A stretch of DNA of 64,000 nt from positions 1-64,000 of the forward strand of contig CAZAXX010000002.1 in assembly GCA_964489265.1 (NCBI GenBank), in the 5' to 3' direction. A program made the position numbers and the translations under genes. Below are positions 25,446 through 34,600 of the stretch, piece by piece. The notes beneath the pieces were generated by a model. The model made no database searches. It saw only the letters and a list, made by a program, of their open reading frames with translations, and was not told the DNA's origin. This stretch comes from CAYRUP01 sp964489265. Lineage in GTDB: Bacteria > Pseudomonadota > Gammaproteobacteria > DSM-16500. How positions within the stretch are numbered: the stretch's first letter is position 1; every line of letters begins with the position of its first letter.

Positions 25446-27122
25446 ATGGATACTCGAGCATTTTTAAAATCAGGAAACGTAAATTATCATGCTAATATCG
25501 AATTAGCCATCGATGCTTACACCAAAGGAATTGAATTTCCTGATGATAATAAAAGTGATAAAGGAAAATGTTTAGTCCGCCGCGCTGAACTTCACGCGCG
25601 TAAAAAAGAACATGCGTCAGCGATTATTGATTATAAAAAAGCATTAGAAATCTGTGACCTTACTACCTTAACTGGAGTGTGTCTTAAAGGGTTAGGTTAT
25701 TCTTACCATCAATTACATGATCTAGACTCCGCTATCAGCACCTATTTAAAGGCGTTTGAACATCTTCCCGATAACGACAAAGATAAAGCAGATTGTTATA
25801 CGAAATTAGGTCTTGTCTATCAAGATAAAAATAATTTGCAATCAGCAATTTCATATTATTCGCTTGCCATTCAAATTTTTGAAGAAATGAAACCCATACC
25901 AAAGGATACTTATCCGGGCGATGCGTATTTCCATCGTGGAGAAGCCTATCTTGCACTGGGTGAGAAAGACAAGGCATTCGCTGATTATAAAATAGCGTTT
26001 GAAGAAAGTGGCTCAATGCAAAATTTCGATTATTTTAAACGAGGCCAGGCAAATTTAGCTTTAAATAGATATGGCTATGCTATTATCGATTTTAGTGTGG
26101 CCCATAGTGATTCCAATGACAATCATGAAAAAGCAATCTGTAGGTACTATCAAGGTCTAGCACATAAACTTAGAAGTGATGCTGAGTTTAAACATGGGCC
26201 TTATCAGACCTGGGGTAGTTACCATTATGATGATCGCTATGCCAAAAAAAATTTACGAAAAGCGATTAAACGTTTTCCTGATACTGAAATTCATAAGGTT
26301 TATGCTTATGAAGCATGGGCTGAAATTTATATCAAACAAGAACATTATAAAAAAGCTATCGCTAAATTTAAAGAAGCAATTAAACGTTTAGACAATAATC
26401 CAGAACACAAAGCAGCTTGTATTTTAAAATGTGCGAAAGTTTATTTTATTAAAAAGAATTATAAATCAGCAATTGAACATTGTAATGCAGCTATCGAAAC
26501 TTTTTCTCAGGATAACAACAAAGCTGCGGTTTATTTTTTACTAGGTGAAATATATGAAGCAAAACATGATTACGCAACTGCTTCAGAACAATTTGATAAA
26601 TCTAGCAAGCTCTATGCTGCTGATCACATTTCAAAAAAATTCAGTCAGTATAAACATGTATGTTGTTTATATGCATTAAAGCAACACAAATTAGCTATTG
26701 TTGAACTTACTGAGATTATTCCGCAATTTGCGGATGATCATTTGCATCAAGCAAAATGTTATTTTAATAGAGCACAATGTCACGCAGCATTAGGCGATTT
26801 TCAAGCTGCCATCAAGGATTTTATCACTGCAATCCACATTGATGCTAAAAATTCAAAAGTGATAGCAAATTTATTCAGTAAAAATGATTTTATGTGGATT
26901 ATCAAAAACCATTCTGATTTTTATCAGGAAACGATAAAGCCAGCGTTAAATGAAAAAACACTGAGTCTTGCCATGAGTATCGAAAATAAAATAATGGCGG
27001 AGGAAAAAAATTCTCAGCAAGGAAAAAGAATTTTTGGTCTTTTTCCAGCGGTTAGTGGTACGAGTGAAGGAGCGCCAGCGTCAGCGTATAATTATCGCAG
27101 GCTAAACAGCAGAAGACGGTAA
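25446..27122 (+). CDS. Tetratricopeptide-repeat protein
   Basis: A 558-residue soluble protein made of about ten to twelve TPR-like helix pairs, for example DKGKCLVRRAELHARKKEHA, GDAYFHRGEAYLALGEKDKA, and AKCYFNRAQCHAALGDFQAA. Spacing is close to 34-40 residues. The C-terminus is basic (NYRRLNSRRR). There is no signal peptide. TPR proteins scaffold protein-protein interactions; in host-associated Legionellales they are often effectors or chaperones, but this one has no diagnostic partner gene. A TCATCC repeat follows the stop. Confidence 0.85.
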   Translation: MDTRAFLKSGNVNYHANIELAIDAYTKGIEFPDDNKSDKGKCLVRRAELHARKKEHASAIIDYKKALEICDLTTLTGVCLKGLGYSYHQLHDLDSAISTYLKAFEHLPDNDKDKADCYTKLGLVYQDKNNLQSAISYYSLAIQIFEEMKPIPKDTYPGDAYFHRGEAYLALGEKDKAFADYKIAFEESGSMQNFDYFKRGQANLALNRYGYAIIDFSVAHSDSNDNHEKAICRYYQGLAHKLRSDAEFKHGPYQTWGSYHYDDRYAKKNLRKAIKRFPDTEIHKVYAYEAWAEIYIKQEHYKKAIAKFKEAIKRLDNNPEHKAACILKCAKVYFIKKNYKSAIEHCNAAIETFSQDNNKAAVYFLLGEIYEAKHDYATASEQFDKSSKLYAADHISKKFSQYKHVCCLYALKQHKLAIVELTEIIPQFADDHLHQAKCYFNRAQCHAALGDFQAAIKDFITAIHIDAKNSKVIANLFSKNDFMWIIKNHSDFYQETIKPALNEKTLSLAMSIENKIMAEEKNSQQGKRIFGLFPAVSGTSEGAPASAYNYRRLNSRRR

Positions 27123-27127
27123 GCCCT

Positions 27128-27197
27128 TGTCATCCTGAACGAAGTGAAGGATCTCCAAGTTATAATATGGAGATCCTTCACTTCGTTCAGGATGACA
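27128..27197. repeat. TCATCC-type inverted repeat
   Basis: Arms TGTCATCCTGAACGAAGTG and CACTTCGTTCAGGATGACA with GGATCTCC/GGAGATCC inside; the 29-base arms are near perfect. It lies between convergent genes and could terminate both. Confidence 0.9.
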
Positions 27198-27204
27198 AAC
27201 ACTA

Positions 27205-28119
27205 TCAATGAATAACCACTTGCCAAGGACTTACGAAATTAAACCCTTTGGCTGCATCCTGGCAATTATATAAATCTCCGCTCTTTTCATTGATAGAACA
27301 GCGTGAAATGGTGCCATCATTATTATTGCCATTATTCGCTACGTAGGCTGCATTATTGAAAAAGGCAATTCCTGTCGGATGTACAAATTGAGCGGTGCTT
27401 GGCGCGCAATTAGAAAAATCGCCGTTTGCATCAACTTCACATATCGAAACATTACTACCCATGTACTGAGAAATATAGGCATAGTTATGGTAAAAATTGA
27501 TAAGCGCTAAACCGGACGTAGTTTCTACTTTACAATCAGAAGATAACTTTCCTGTTTTATTATCCACTTTACAGCGTATTACATTACTAGCATCTTCAGC
27601 TTCATTAGTGATATACGCAAAATCATTATTAAATGCGATACCAATTGATCTTGTGGAAGGATCGCCAGTCAGTGCACAAGACGTTACAGCTGGATCACAG
27701 ACTGAAACAGGATAACGATTATTTGCAACATAAACAAATTTATTATTAAGAGTCATTGCTGAAATGAAGATTAAATTTGGATTAGCGCTGCCATTTTGAC
27801 AACTCGTTAATTCCCCATTGTTATCAACTGAACATTGCGATATTTTTCGTGATGAATAATTCCCAACGTAAGCAATATTATTGTTAAATACCAAGGCTTT
27901 TGGAGCTGCAAATAAACCTTGTCCCGTTTGCTGATTACAATTCGATAGCAAACCATCTTGACCAACAGTACATTTAAATACAAAAGAGGTTTTAAAAGTG
28001 CTCTGTGTTACATAAGCAAAATGCACGTCATTTTTAACAGCCGCGCTCACAACATTAGGAATAATCGCTACCGCAAAAATGCTTATAAGTAATTTCTGTA
28101 GATATAATTTTTTTAACAT
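27205..28119 (-). CDS. Secreted beta-propeller (YVTN-like) protein
   Basis: A 304-residue exported protein. A signal peptide is clear (KKLYLQKLLISIFAVAII to SAAV). The mature part is a chain of blades with the repeating pattern ALVFNNNIAYVGNYSSRK, ISQCSVDNNGELTSC, about 45 residues per unit, six or so units. Many cysteines recur at one position per blade (ISQCS, VSVCD, VIRCK, VSICE, ISRCS), which would allow disulfides in the periplasm or outside. The function is unknown; it is probably a binding or adhesion module. Confidence 0.75.
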   Translation of the reverse strand: MLKKLYLQKLLISIFAVAIIPNVVSAAVKNDVHFAYVTQSTFKTSFVFKCTVGQDGLLSNCNQQTGQGLFAAPKALVFNNNIAYVGNYSSRKISQCSVDNNGELTSCQNGSANPNLIFISAMTLNNKFVYVANNRYPVSVCDPAVTSCALTGDPSTRSIGIAFNNDFAYITNEAEDASNVIRCKVDNKTGKLSSDCKVETTSGLALINFYHNYAYISQYMGSNVSICEVDANGDFSNCAPSTAQFVHPTGIAFFNNAAYVANNGNNNDGTISRCSINEKSGDLYNCQDAAKGFNFVSPWQVVIH

Positions 28120-28237
28120 ATAACACTCGTTTTGGATAATATACGATCATTTTCTAGGTTATTATCTATTTTGTCAATATTTGCACAAATAACCGAAATG
28201 AAAATAGCCTATTTTTCATAGGGTTATATAGCGTCTA

Positions 28238-28295
28238 TTGGCAAAAAAATGCTACGTAGTTAGAATATGCAGCCATTCATGCTTTTCCAGGGAGT
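28238..28295 (+). promoter_or_regulatory. 58-base leader module, copy B
   Basis: TTGGCAAAAAAATGCTACGT .. CATGCTTTTCCAGGGAGT, about 54 of 58 bases identical to 25178-25235. It ends in the ribosome site of the serine hydrolase at 28304. The changes break the hairpin that copy A could form, so the hairpin itself is not conserved. Confidence 0.6.
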
Positions 28296-28303
28296 TAAAC
28301 CAA

Positions 28304-29542
28304 ATGTATGTAAAATTGCTATGCCTTATTGCAACCGTTTTGTTAACAACAAAAGCATTTGCTATCGACAAGTTACCAACAACTGACTTACAAAATGTTG
28401 CAAATACTTTCGTAGAAAAATTTAATAATAAAGATCATTTCACCGGCATAGCAATTACTCTGTCTTGCCCTAATGCAAAACCCATTTCTGTTTTTTCTGG
28501 AAAAGTAAGTCTAGACGCAAAATCAGCTGCTATTCATGCTAAAAATCTCTGGCAAATTGGAAGCGTCACAAAAGCTTTTACTTCTATTGTTATTTTACAA
28601 CTGGATGAAGAACATAAGTTTGATAACGGAATACAAACCACATTTGGAGAGATCCTTAAAAAATATGCTCCCGCTGAATTTAAAAATAAAAAATATTCCA
28701 ACTGGTACCCTGTCACACTAGAACAATTGATGAATATGACCTCGGGAATTCCTGAATATTTTGATACGGACGACAACTATCGAAACGATATCGCAAAAAA
28801 TCCTAATCGATTTTATTCTTTAGCTGATGTTTTAGCTTATGAAAAAGATAAAAAATTAGATTTTGCTCCAGGCACAGCATGGAATTATTCAGATACAGGT
28901 TACATTCTTCTTGGTTACATCATTAAAATTGTCACCAACCACGAGCCTGGTTTTGAAATTAAGAAAAGAGTGATTGATAAGATTAATCTAAAAAATACTT
29001 ATTATGTAATTGATGATCCAAGAAAACCTTACGCTAGCCCAGATATTTCAAAAAATTTAGTGCATGGATATTATTGGGAAGATAGCAAGAATCATCCCAA
29101 ATTATTTGCTTCAGGAACTGACGTGACAACTGCATCACTTTCGTCAGCAGCAACAGCCGGCAGTATTATTTCAACAACAAGTGACATCGATACTTTTGTC
29201 AGAAAATTATTTACGACAAATGAATTATTATCAAAACATCAGCTTAACCAACTGAAAAAATTTGTTTCTATGAAAACAGGTTCTCCTATTATAGATTTCA
29301 AGAATACAGATGGATGGTTTGGGCTTGGCATTGCTGGAGTTTATGATTATAAAAACAAGAAAACGACAGAGATCATGTATAACGGAGAAACGTTTGGTTA
29401 CATTTCAGGGTATCGTTATTTTCCCAAGAATGGATTAATCGTTACTGCTATGATAAACACGACAAAAGATTCATCGCATGCGCATATAAAAGAGGAAGTT
29501 TTAAATAGAATTATCGATGCGTACTGGGATGAATGTGAATAA
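28304..29542 (+). CDS. Secreted beta-lactamase-family serine hydrolase
   Basis: A 412-residue class C beta-lactamase/esterase-type protein (Pfam Beta-lactamase). The signal peptide is MYVKLLCLIATVLLTTKAFA. The nucleophile motif SxxK is SVTK in WQIGSVTKAFTS, the second motif is NYSDTGY (usually Y-x-N; here Tyr-Ser-Asp), and LMNMTSGIPEYF is typical. It is more likely a D-alanyl-D-alanine carboxypeptidase or esterase than an antibiotic-degrading enzyme. I start at ATG 28304 behind CCAGGGAG. It carries leader copy B. A short TCATCC repeat follows it. Confidence 0.85.
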   Translation: MYVKLLCLIATVLLTTKAFAIDKLPTTDLQNVANTFVEKFNNKDHFTGIAITLSCPNAKPISVFSGKVSLDAKSAAIHAKNLWQIGSVTKAFTSIVILQLDEEHKFDNGIQTTFGEILKKYAPAEFKNKKYSNWYPVTLEQLMNMTSGIPEYFDTDDNYRNDIAKNPNRFYSLADVLAYEKDKKLDFAPGTAWNYSDTGYILLGYIIKIVTNHEPGFEIKKRVIDKINLKNTYYVIDDPRKPYASPDISKNLVHGYYWEDSKNHPKLFASGTDVTTASLSSAATAGSIISTTSDIDTFVRKLFTTNELLSKHQLNQLKKFVSMKTGSPIIDFKNTDGWFGLGIAGVYDYKNKKTTEIMYNGETFGYISGYRYFPKNGLIVTAMINTTKDSSHAHIKEEVLNRIIDAYWDECE

Positions 29543-29548
29543 CCTTCT

Positions 29549-29577
29549 TGTCATCCTGAACGAAGTGAAGGATGACA
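29549..29577. repeat. Short TCATCC-type palindrome
   Basis: TGTCATCCTGAACGAAGTG then AAGGATGACA; the internal half of the longer element is missing. Confidence 0.75.
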
Positions 29578-29607
29578 GACTAATTACAATAATTTGGATA
29601 ATCTACT

Positions 29608-30462
29608 ATGCCACATCCTGCTATCAAATCATTTTCGACTTTCGCGCAATCAATTGGCATAGGTCTCACTTTAACTGGCGTGCAAGATCAATTCTCTGAG
29701 GACTCTCCTTCAATAACACAAAATATTTCTATGGCAAGCGCAGGATTTGTGATTTTTGCTATTGGTGTATTAATGGAAGTTTGCTTTTATTCGCGCTCAA
29801 TACAACGTCCGCCATTTGATTCGAGTTATGCAATTTGTAAAACACTCGGTTTCACAGCAGGTATTGGTGCAGTCAATGGTATCACGCATCTTAGTAAAGG
29901 CATTGATACCCATTCCGCTAATTTAGGAAATTTATCAGCCGGTTTGTTTCTACCGAATGTGAGTGCGTTAGTCAGCTCTATGACAGCTAATCAGATTAAT
30001 TCTTTAAAATGGGAAAAACTCCGCTTTCTCACCGTGTTAGGTGGTGATTTATTAATAGGAGAAGGCATAAAACCATTAATTAACAACGGACAATTTGATT
30101 TGAAAAATATTCTACTCTTGGGTTTAGGCATAGGCATGTCAGCAGCGGAGTGGGTATATGGTAGAAAAAATGATATCGGACTTAATTTAAATAGTGCTTT
30201 AACGTTACGGTCATGCAAATTAATTACTGCTTTAAATATATTTTTTACTATTCAAGATGTTGTCGAGCAGAATTTTGATAAATATACCATTGCAGATGAT
30301 GCTTATAGCGTATTCACAGCAGGCTTGTTGTTGGCAGCGACTGTCAAGATGAGTTTGGATCGTAAAAATTCATTAGATGCGCCTTTGATAACGGCAGTGA
30401 CCAGCTCTGAGTCAGAGACCACAGATGCAAGTAACAAATTGCAGGTGACAATTCGAATCTAG
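29608..30462 (+). CDS. Hypothetical multi-pass membrane protein
   Basis: A 284-residue protein with about six hydrophobic segments (around 10-25, 42-60, 80-100, 110-125, 160-180, 235-255) and a polar Ser/Thr-rich C-terminal tail (AVTSSESETTDASNK). I recognise no family. It has a weak ribosome site. It lies downstream of the serine hydrolase with a short repeat between them, so cotranscription is possible. Function unknown. Confidence 0.65.
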   Translation: MPHPAIKSFSTFAQSIGIGLTLTGVQDQFSEDSPSITQNISMASAGFVIFAIGVLMEVCFYSRSIQRPPFDSSYAICKTLGFTAGIGAVNGITHLSKGIDTHSANLGNLSAGLFLPNVSALVSSMTANQINSLKWEKLRFLTVLGGDLLIGEGIKPLINNGQFDLKNILLLGLGIGMSAAEWVYGRKNDIGLNLNSALTLRSCKLITALNIFFTIQDVVEQNFDKYTIADDAYSVFTAGLLLAATVKMSLDRKNSLDAPLITAVTSSESETTDASNKLQVTIRI

Positions 30463-30508
30463 AAGCATAGAATATGTCCTTTTATTATACAAACCGAGAT
30501 CACAACAC

Positions 30509-31006
30509 ATGAAAAAATTAATTATCTCCACAGCGTTGTCTTTAGGACTGCTACAGGTTGCGTTTGCTGAAGTAATACCTACTCAACTGGTTGGTACATG
30601 GCTTTTTAATGGTAAGGTAACAGATCCCAAATCAGGGATTGTCTATGCAACAAATCCCGAAGTTGTGATTTTCAAACAAGATGGTACTGTCGAATATAGT
30701 ATGAAATTATACAGTGGGACGGGAGATGCTAGAGTTGGAGTTTGTTTAATAACAGAAAAAGCGACTATTACATCAAGTAAACAAACAAGTCCGAATAGTT
30801 ATTTTATTCAGGCAACAGGTCGAGCAATTCCAGAAAAAACGTATCCTCTGGCCGGCTCTACCACGGAAAAATGTATGAACATCGTCAACACTTACTACAG
30901 TACTGACTCCCAGGCTCAGTTTCCAATTTCAAATTTAAATAATGAGCCACTCAATGAAACATTTGAAACGTTTGGTCATACGTATAAGAAAGTGTTTCAT
31001 AACTAA
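30509..31006 (+). CDS. Small secreted hypothetical protein
   Basis: A 165-residue exported protein with a classic signal peptide (MKKLIISTALSLGLLQVAFA). The mature part is predominantly beta: QLVGTWLFNGKV and NPEVVIFKQDGTVEYSMKL resemble lipocalin-like or META-type folds (an opening G-T-W strand). Two cysteines (GVCLI, EKCMN) could pair. No motif identifies a ligand. It is likely periplasmic. Confidence 0.7.
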   Translation: MKKLIISTALSLGLLQVAFAEVIPTQLVGTWLFNGKVTDPKSGIVYATNPEVVIFKQDGTVEYSMKLYSGTGDARVGVCLITEKATITSSKQTSPNSYFIQATGRAIPEKTYPLAGSTTEKCMNIVNTYYSTDSQAQFPISNLNNEPLNETFETFGHTYKKVFHN

Positions 31007-31016
31007 AACGAAGCGC

Positions 31017-31040
31017 GGGGCAGATTTAAACATCTGCCCC
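31017..31040. repeat. Short palindrome GGGGCAGAT..ATCTGCCCC
   Basis: Nine-base arms, loop TTAAAC, followed by CCTACGAG. Related in form to 10603-10624. It may terminate the gene before it, though the T-tract is missing. Confidence 0.6.
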
Positions 31041-31144
31041 CTACGAGTGGAATCAGTTTAATTTCTCTTAATCCATTGGATTTCAATTCAAACATTGCTA
31101 TACTACAAATGTAGCAAATTATTACTATTGTGGATGGAGAATAT

Positions 31145-31369
31145 ATGGGTGTCCCTATTAGAATTGATGAAGCAATTTATCAAGAAGCAAAAAAAACAGC
31201 TTATGCAGAACATCGATCCATTCCAGGCCAAATTGAATTTTGGGCCTCCATAGGCAAATGCGCATTAGATAATCCAGATTTACCAATTGAGTTTGTTAAA
31301 GACCTTTTAATCTCCAAGCATCAGGATAAATCGTTAGCTGAGCCCTTTAAATTTGAGGGCGAAGAGTGA
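31145..31369 (+). CDS. ParD-like antitoxin
   Basis: A 74-residue protein resembling ParD-like antitoxins (GVPIRIDEAIYQEAKKTA, then HRSIPGQIEFWASIG, a ribbon-helix-helix pattern). I start at ATG 31145 because GGAG lies six bases before it; a GTG at 31130 is in frame. The last bases overlap the toxin start by four (GAGTGATAA), typical for translationally coupled toxin-antitoxin pairs. It would bind the toxin and repress the operon. Confidence 0.8.
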   Translation: MGVPIRIDEAIYQEAKKTAYAEHRSIPGQIEFWASIGKCALDNPDLPIEFVKDLLISKHQDKSLAEPFKFEGEE

Positions 31370-31647
31370 TAAAAATAAAAATTGAACAAATGCCTCTTTT
31401 TAAAAAAGCTTATAAAAAACTTCATTCTAACGAGAAAAAAGTTGTTGATGATGCCATACGTGAAATTATCAAAAACCCATTAGCCGGTGAAGAAAAAAAA
31501 GGAGATTTAGCCGGCGTTTTTATTTATAAATTTAAATTTAGCACTAAAGAATTTCTTTTAGCCTATGAATGGAATCCGAAGCTAAGATTATTATTAGCAT
31601 TAGGCATGCATGAAAATTTCTACCGTGATTTAAAAAGACGGCGATGA
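31366..31647 (+). CDS. RelE/ParE-superfamily toxin
   Basis: A 93-residue basic protein starting at GTG 31366. The pattern FKKAYKKLHSNEKKVVDDAI, IIKNPLAGEEKKGDLAG, VFIYKFKFSTKEFLLAYEW and a late RDLKRR fits RelE/ParE toxins (mRNA interferase or gyrase inhibitor). It is intact and paired with the ParD-like gene, unlike the broken toxin at 22420. The target cannot be told by eye. Confidence 0.8.
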   Translation: MIKIKIEQMPLFKKAYKKLHSNEKKVVDDAIREIIKNPLAGEEKKGDLAGVFIYKFKFSTKEFLLAYEWNPKLRLLLALGMHENFYRDLKRRR

Positions 31648-31666
31648 AACAAATGCCAGCGATTCA

Positions 31667-34600
31667 TTACCTGGCATTATTTCTAGTTCTAGTCTGAGAC
31701 GGTCGTTGCGAAGATGAAACCGGACCACGACAAGTGTTGTTTCTGTTATTTCTTGTAGGTGCTGTTGTCTGTTGCGGTAAGGCCACGGCTGCATATGGCA
31801 TCGCTAAAGGACGCGGATTCATAGCGCGTGGCGCTACTCGTAATAATTGATAAATAACACCGCTACTCGAACGAGGTTGAGGCTGCACAGGTTGCATGGC
31901 TTGGGCTTGCATGGCTTGGGCTTGCATGGCTTGCATAGCCTGCATCGCTTGCAAAGCTCGCCTAGTTTGTATCTGCCGCTGCTGCAACAGAGCTTTCTTC
32001 GGATGAAACTTTGGATCTACCGAAAACAGTTGCTGCAAATTATGGTTGCCTTGATTTAACTCCTGACCACCTTCTCTGTGTAAATGCAGCCTGATCGTAT
32101 CATCAAAAATCTGTCTGGGAAAAATTGCTACCTTGCTTTTGTAATAAACTGATTGATAGATCACATTTAAAAATGGCCAAGCATTTAAAGCTTTTACTCG
32201 CTCTGTTCTTTCCAGATGAGCGTGCTGCAAACAAAATTGCGTCAAAATAAATTTACAAAACGCTAAGGATTTTGTAAATGGATTGGATTTATCATAACAA
32301 CGTAAAATATTCAGCATGTCTTTGCATTGATCGTAAGATACGCCGGTCAATGACTGGAAAATATCAAAGTTTTCATGCATTAAATTAATCGCTTCGACTA
32401 GCCCATTACGAGCAAAAAAAGTTTTTTGAAAAAACGTGAGCACCCTTTTTTGTTGTAATGGAAAGCGTAATTGTTCCTGAAAGCATTCTTTTGGTGTGGG
32501 TGATTGTAAACATTGCTTCAACTCAGGATGGTCACCAAAATCTTTATATTCGCCTTTTTTTAATACCAATCGTAACAATCGAACAATATCTTCCTTAAAA
32601 TTATCAAGACGATTATTGACAATATTAATCTGCTTTTTTTCAAATGCCTCAAAAATCTCGGGTGTGGCTTTTACTTCAAGTTTATCAGCTGTGATCCATG
32701 CATACATAGCAGATAAACTGTTATCGCAGCCTTGGTTTAATATTCTGATGACAGCGTCATCTAATTTTTCTGTAGCCGCTTTCTGCCAAATAGCAATCTC
32801 AACTTTCTGAATCTGTTTTAGTTTTTCATCCCATATTCGCAATCGAATAATGGGATGCGTGGTATTCAATATATTTTTACACTTTACAATTCTCCATGTG
32901 CGAGTTGGAGTTGTTTTGTTGAACTTAGACTCCAATATATTCGCAAGTTTCGTTTGATCAAATTGAAACAATCGAATGTCCCAATCATGATGCGCCTTTT
33001 TCAAAAGGAGATTTGGAGCTGTGCTTCCGCCTACTAAAGCTTCTTCGCCCGTTATATTTTTTAATTCTTGCCCGAATTCTAAAAGAAGCGACGGTGCGTC
33101 CGATTTCGGTATTTCAACGGCTTTATAAGCTGTCGAAGCAGGTGTTTTTGATTCTACTGCCGCAGGGGATGTGGTAACAGGAGACTCTTTTATCTCACTT
33201 GAGATGGGAAGCGTATTATTTACATCTTTAGTTTCGACATCATTTTTTAATGCTTCAACTGGTTCAGCTTGCTCAACTGGTTCGTTTGCTTTAACTGCTT
33301 CAGGTTCCTCAACTGGTTGGTTTGCTTTAACTACTTCAGCTTCCTCAACTGGTTCGCTTGCTTTGACTACTTCAGGCTCAACTACTTCAATTACTTCTTC
33401 ATTATTCAAGACAGAATAATCGATATATTCTCTTACCTGACTGATAAATTGCTTGGTGCAAATAACCGATAGTTGATATTTCTTATGCAGTTCTTTTATT
33501 TTTTTTACGGAAGAGTCTTGCGGTAATCCTGCTGCGAGCAACATCGCAGCAATTTGTTCTGCAGGAGTCAGCTTATTTTTTTTATTAGACTGTTTGAAGT
33601 CTAATGTTTGAAGCAATTTTTTAAATTTTTTCCATAACATGTCATTACTAGATTGCTCTGGAAATACCGTTTCGAAAACACCATGATTTAACAATGCATT
33701 AAAAAATTGCTCGCCTCGACCATCTACTAATCCTTTGTTGATTATGTTCCAAAACGATTCATCACGCGAAATCTGTTTTAAATTCTCAAGTTTAATTTCC
33801 GTCGAATCATCTTTATATACATGATCATATAACTCTGTTAATGCATTCGAAACTTCCTGTTTTATTATTATAGCTACAACAGGATTTTCCGTCACTTCAA
33901 GCAACGGCTGCGGTAACGTCACCTGCTCGATCTCGATAGGCAATTCTTCGCATTTTTCGACAATTTCTGACTCTACTACTTCAACTACTGGTGTTGTCTC
34001 TGCAACGATAACAGGATGTTCTGTTGCGATTTGAGCTTCTTGTTTTTCTTCACTCTCCACAGGAGCTTCAATACAATTCTTGACAAGGGTTACAAATTCT
34101 TCGGTATAAGGAACGCTTATTTTATAAGTTTCGTATAATGCTTTTATTTCATTTTCTGAGGCGTTATCAGGCAAACCAGCCATGAGCAACATCGCTTCAA
34201 CTTGTCCTGAAGCGCTTATTTTTTTCTTTTTATTTTTGTATGTTTTAACATGCTGTTTATCATCAAATGCTTGTAATAATTTTTTTAATTTGGAGTGATT
34301 CTTATTCGGTGCTGGAAATAAAATATCAAAAGCACCACTCGCCACCAAAGCTTCCAAAAACAATACGCCACGACCATCTAAAAATCCCTTACGAATTTTT
34401 TCCCAAAATTCTGCATCACGTTTTGCGTATTTTAAACTTTCGATATCTATCTTTGTTGATTGATCGTGATAAGTATTATTATAAAATTGATCTAATGCAT
34501 AGTTAACTTCTATATTGATGCGATCATCAATATTTTTTTCTTTCATCGCAGCGACAACTTCTTGGTAAAATCCCTTTTTAATAAACCAGCGCATGACTGC

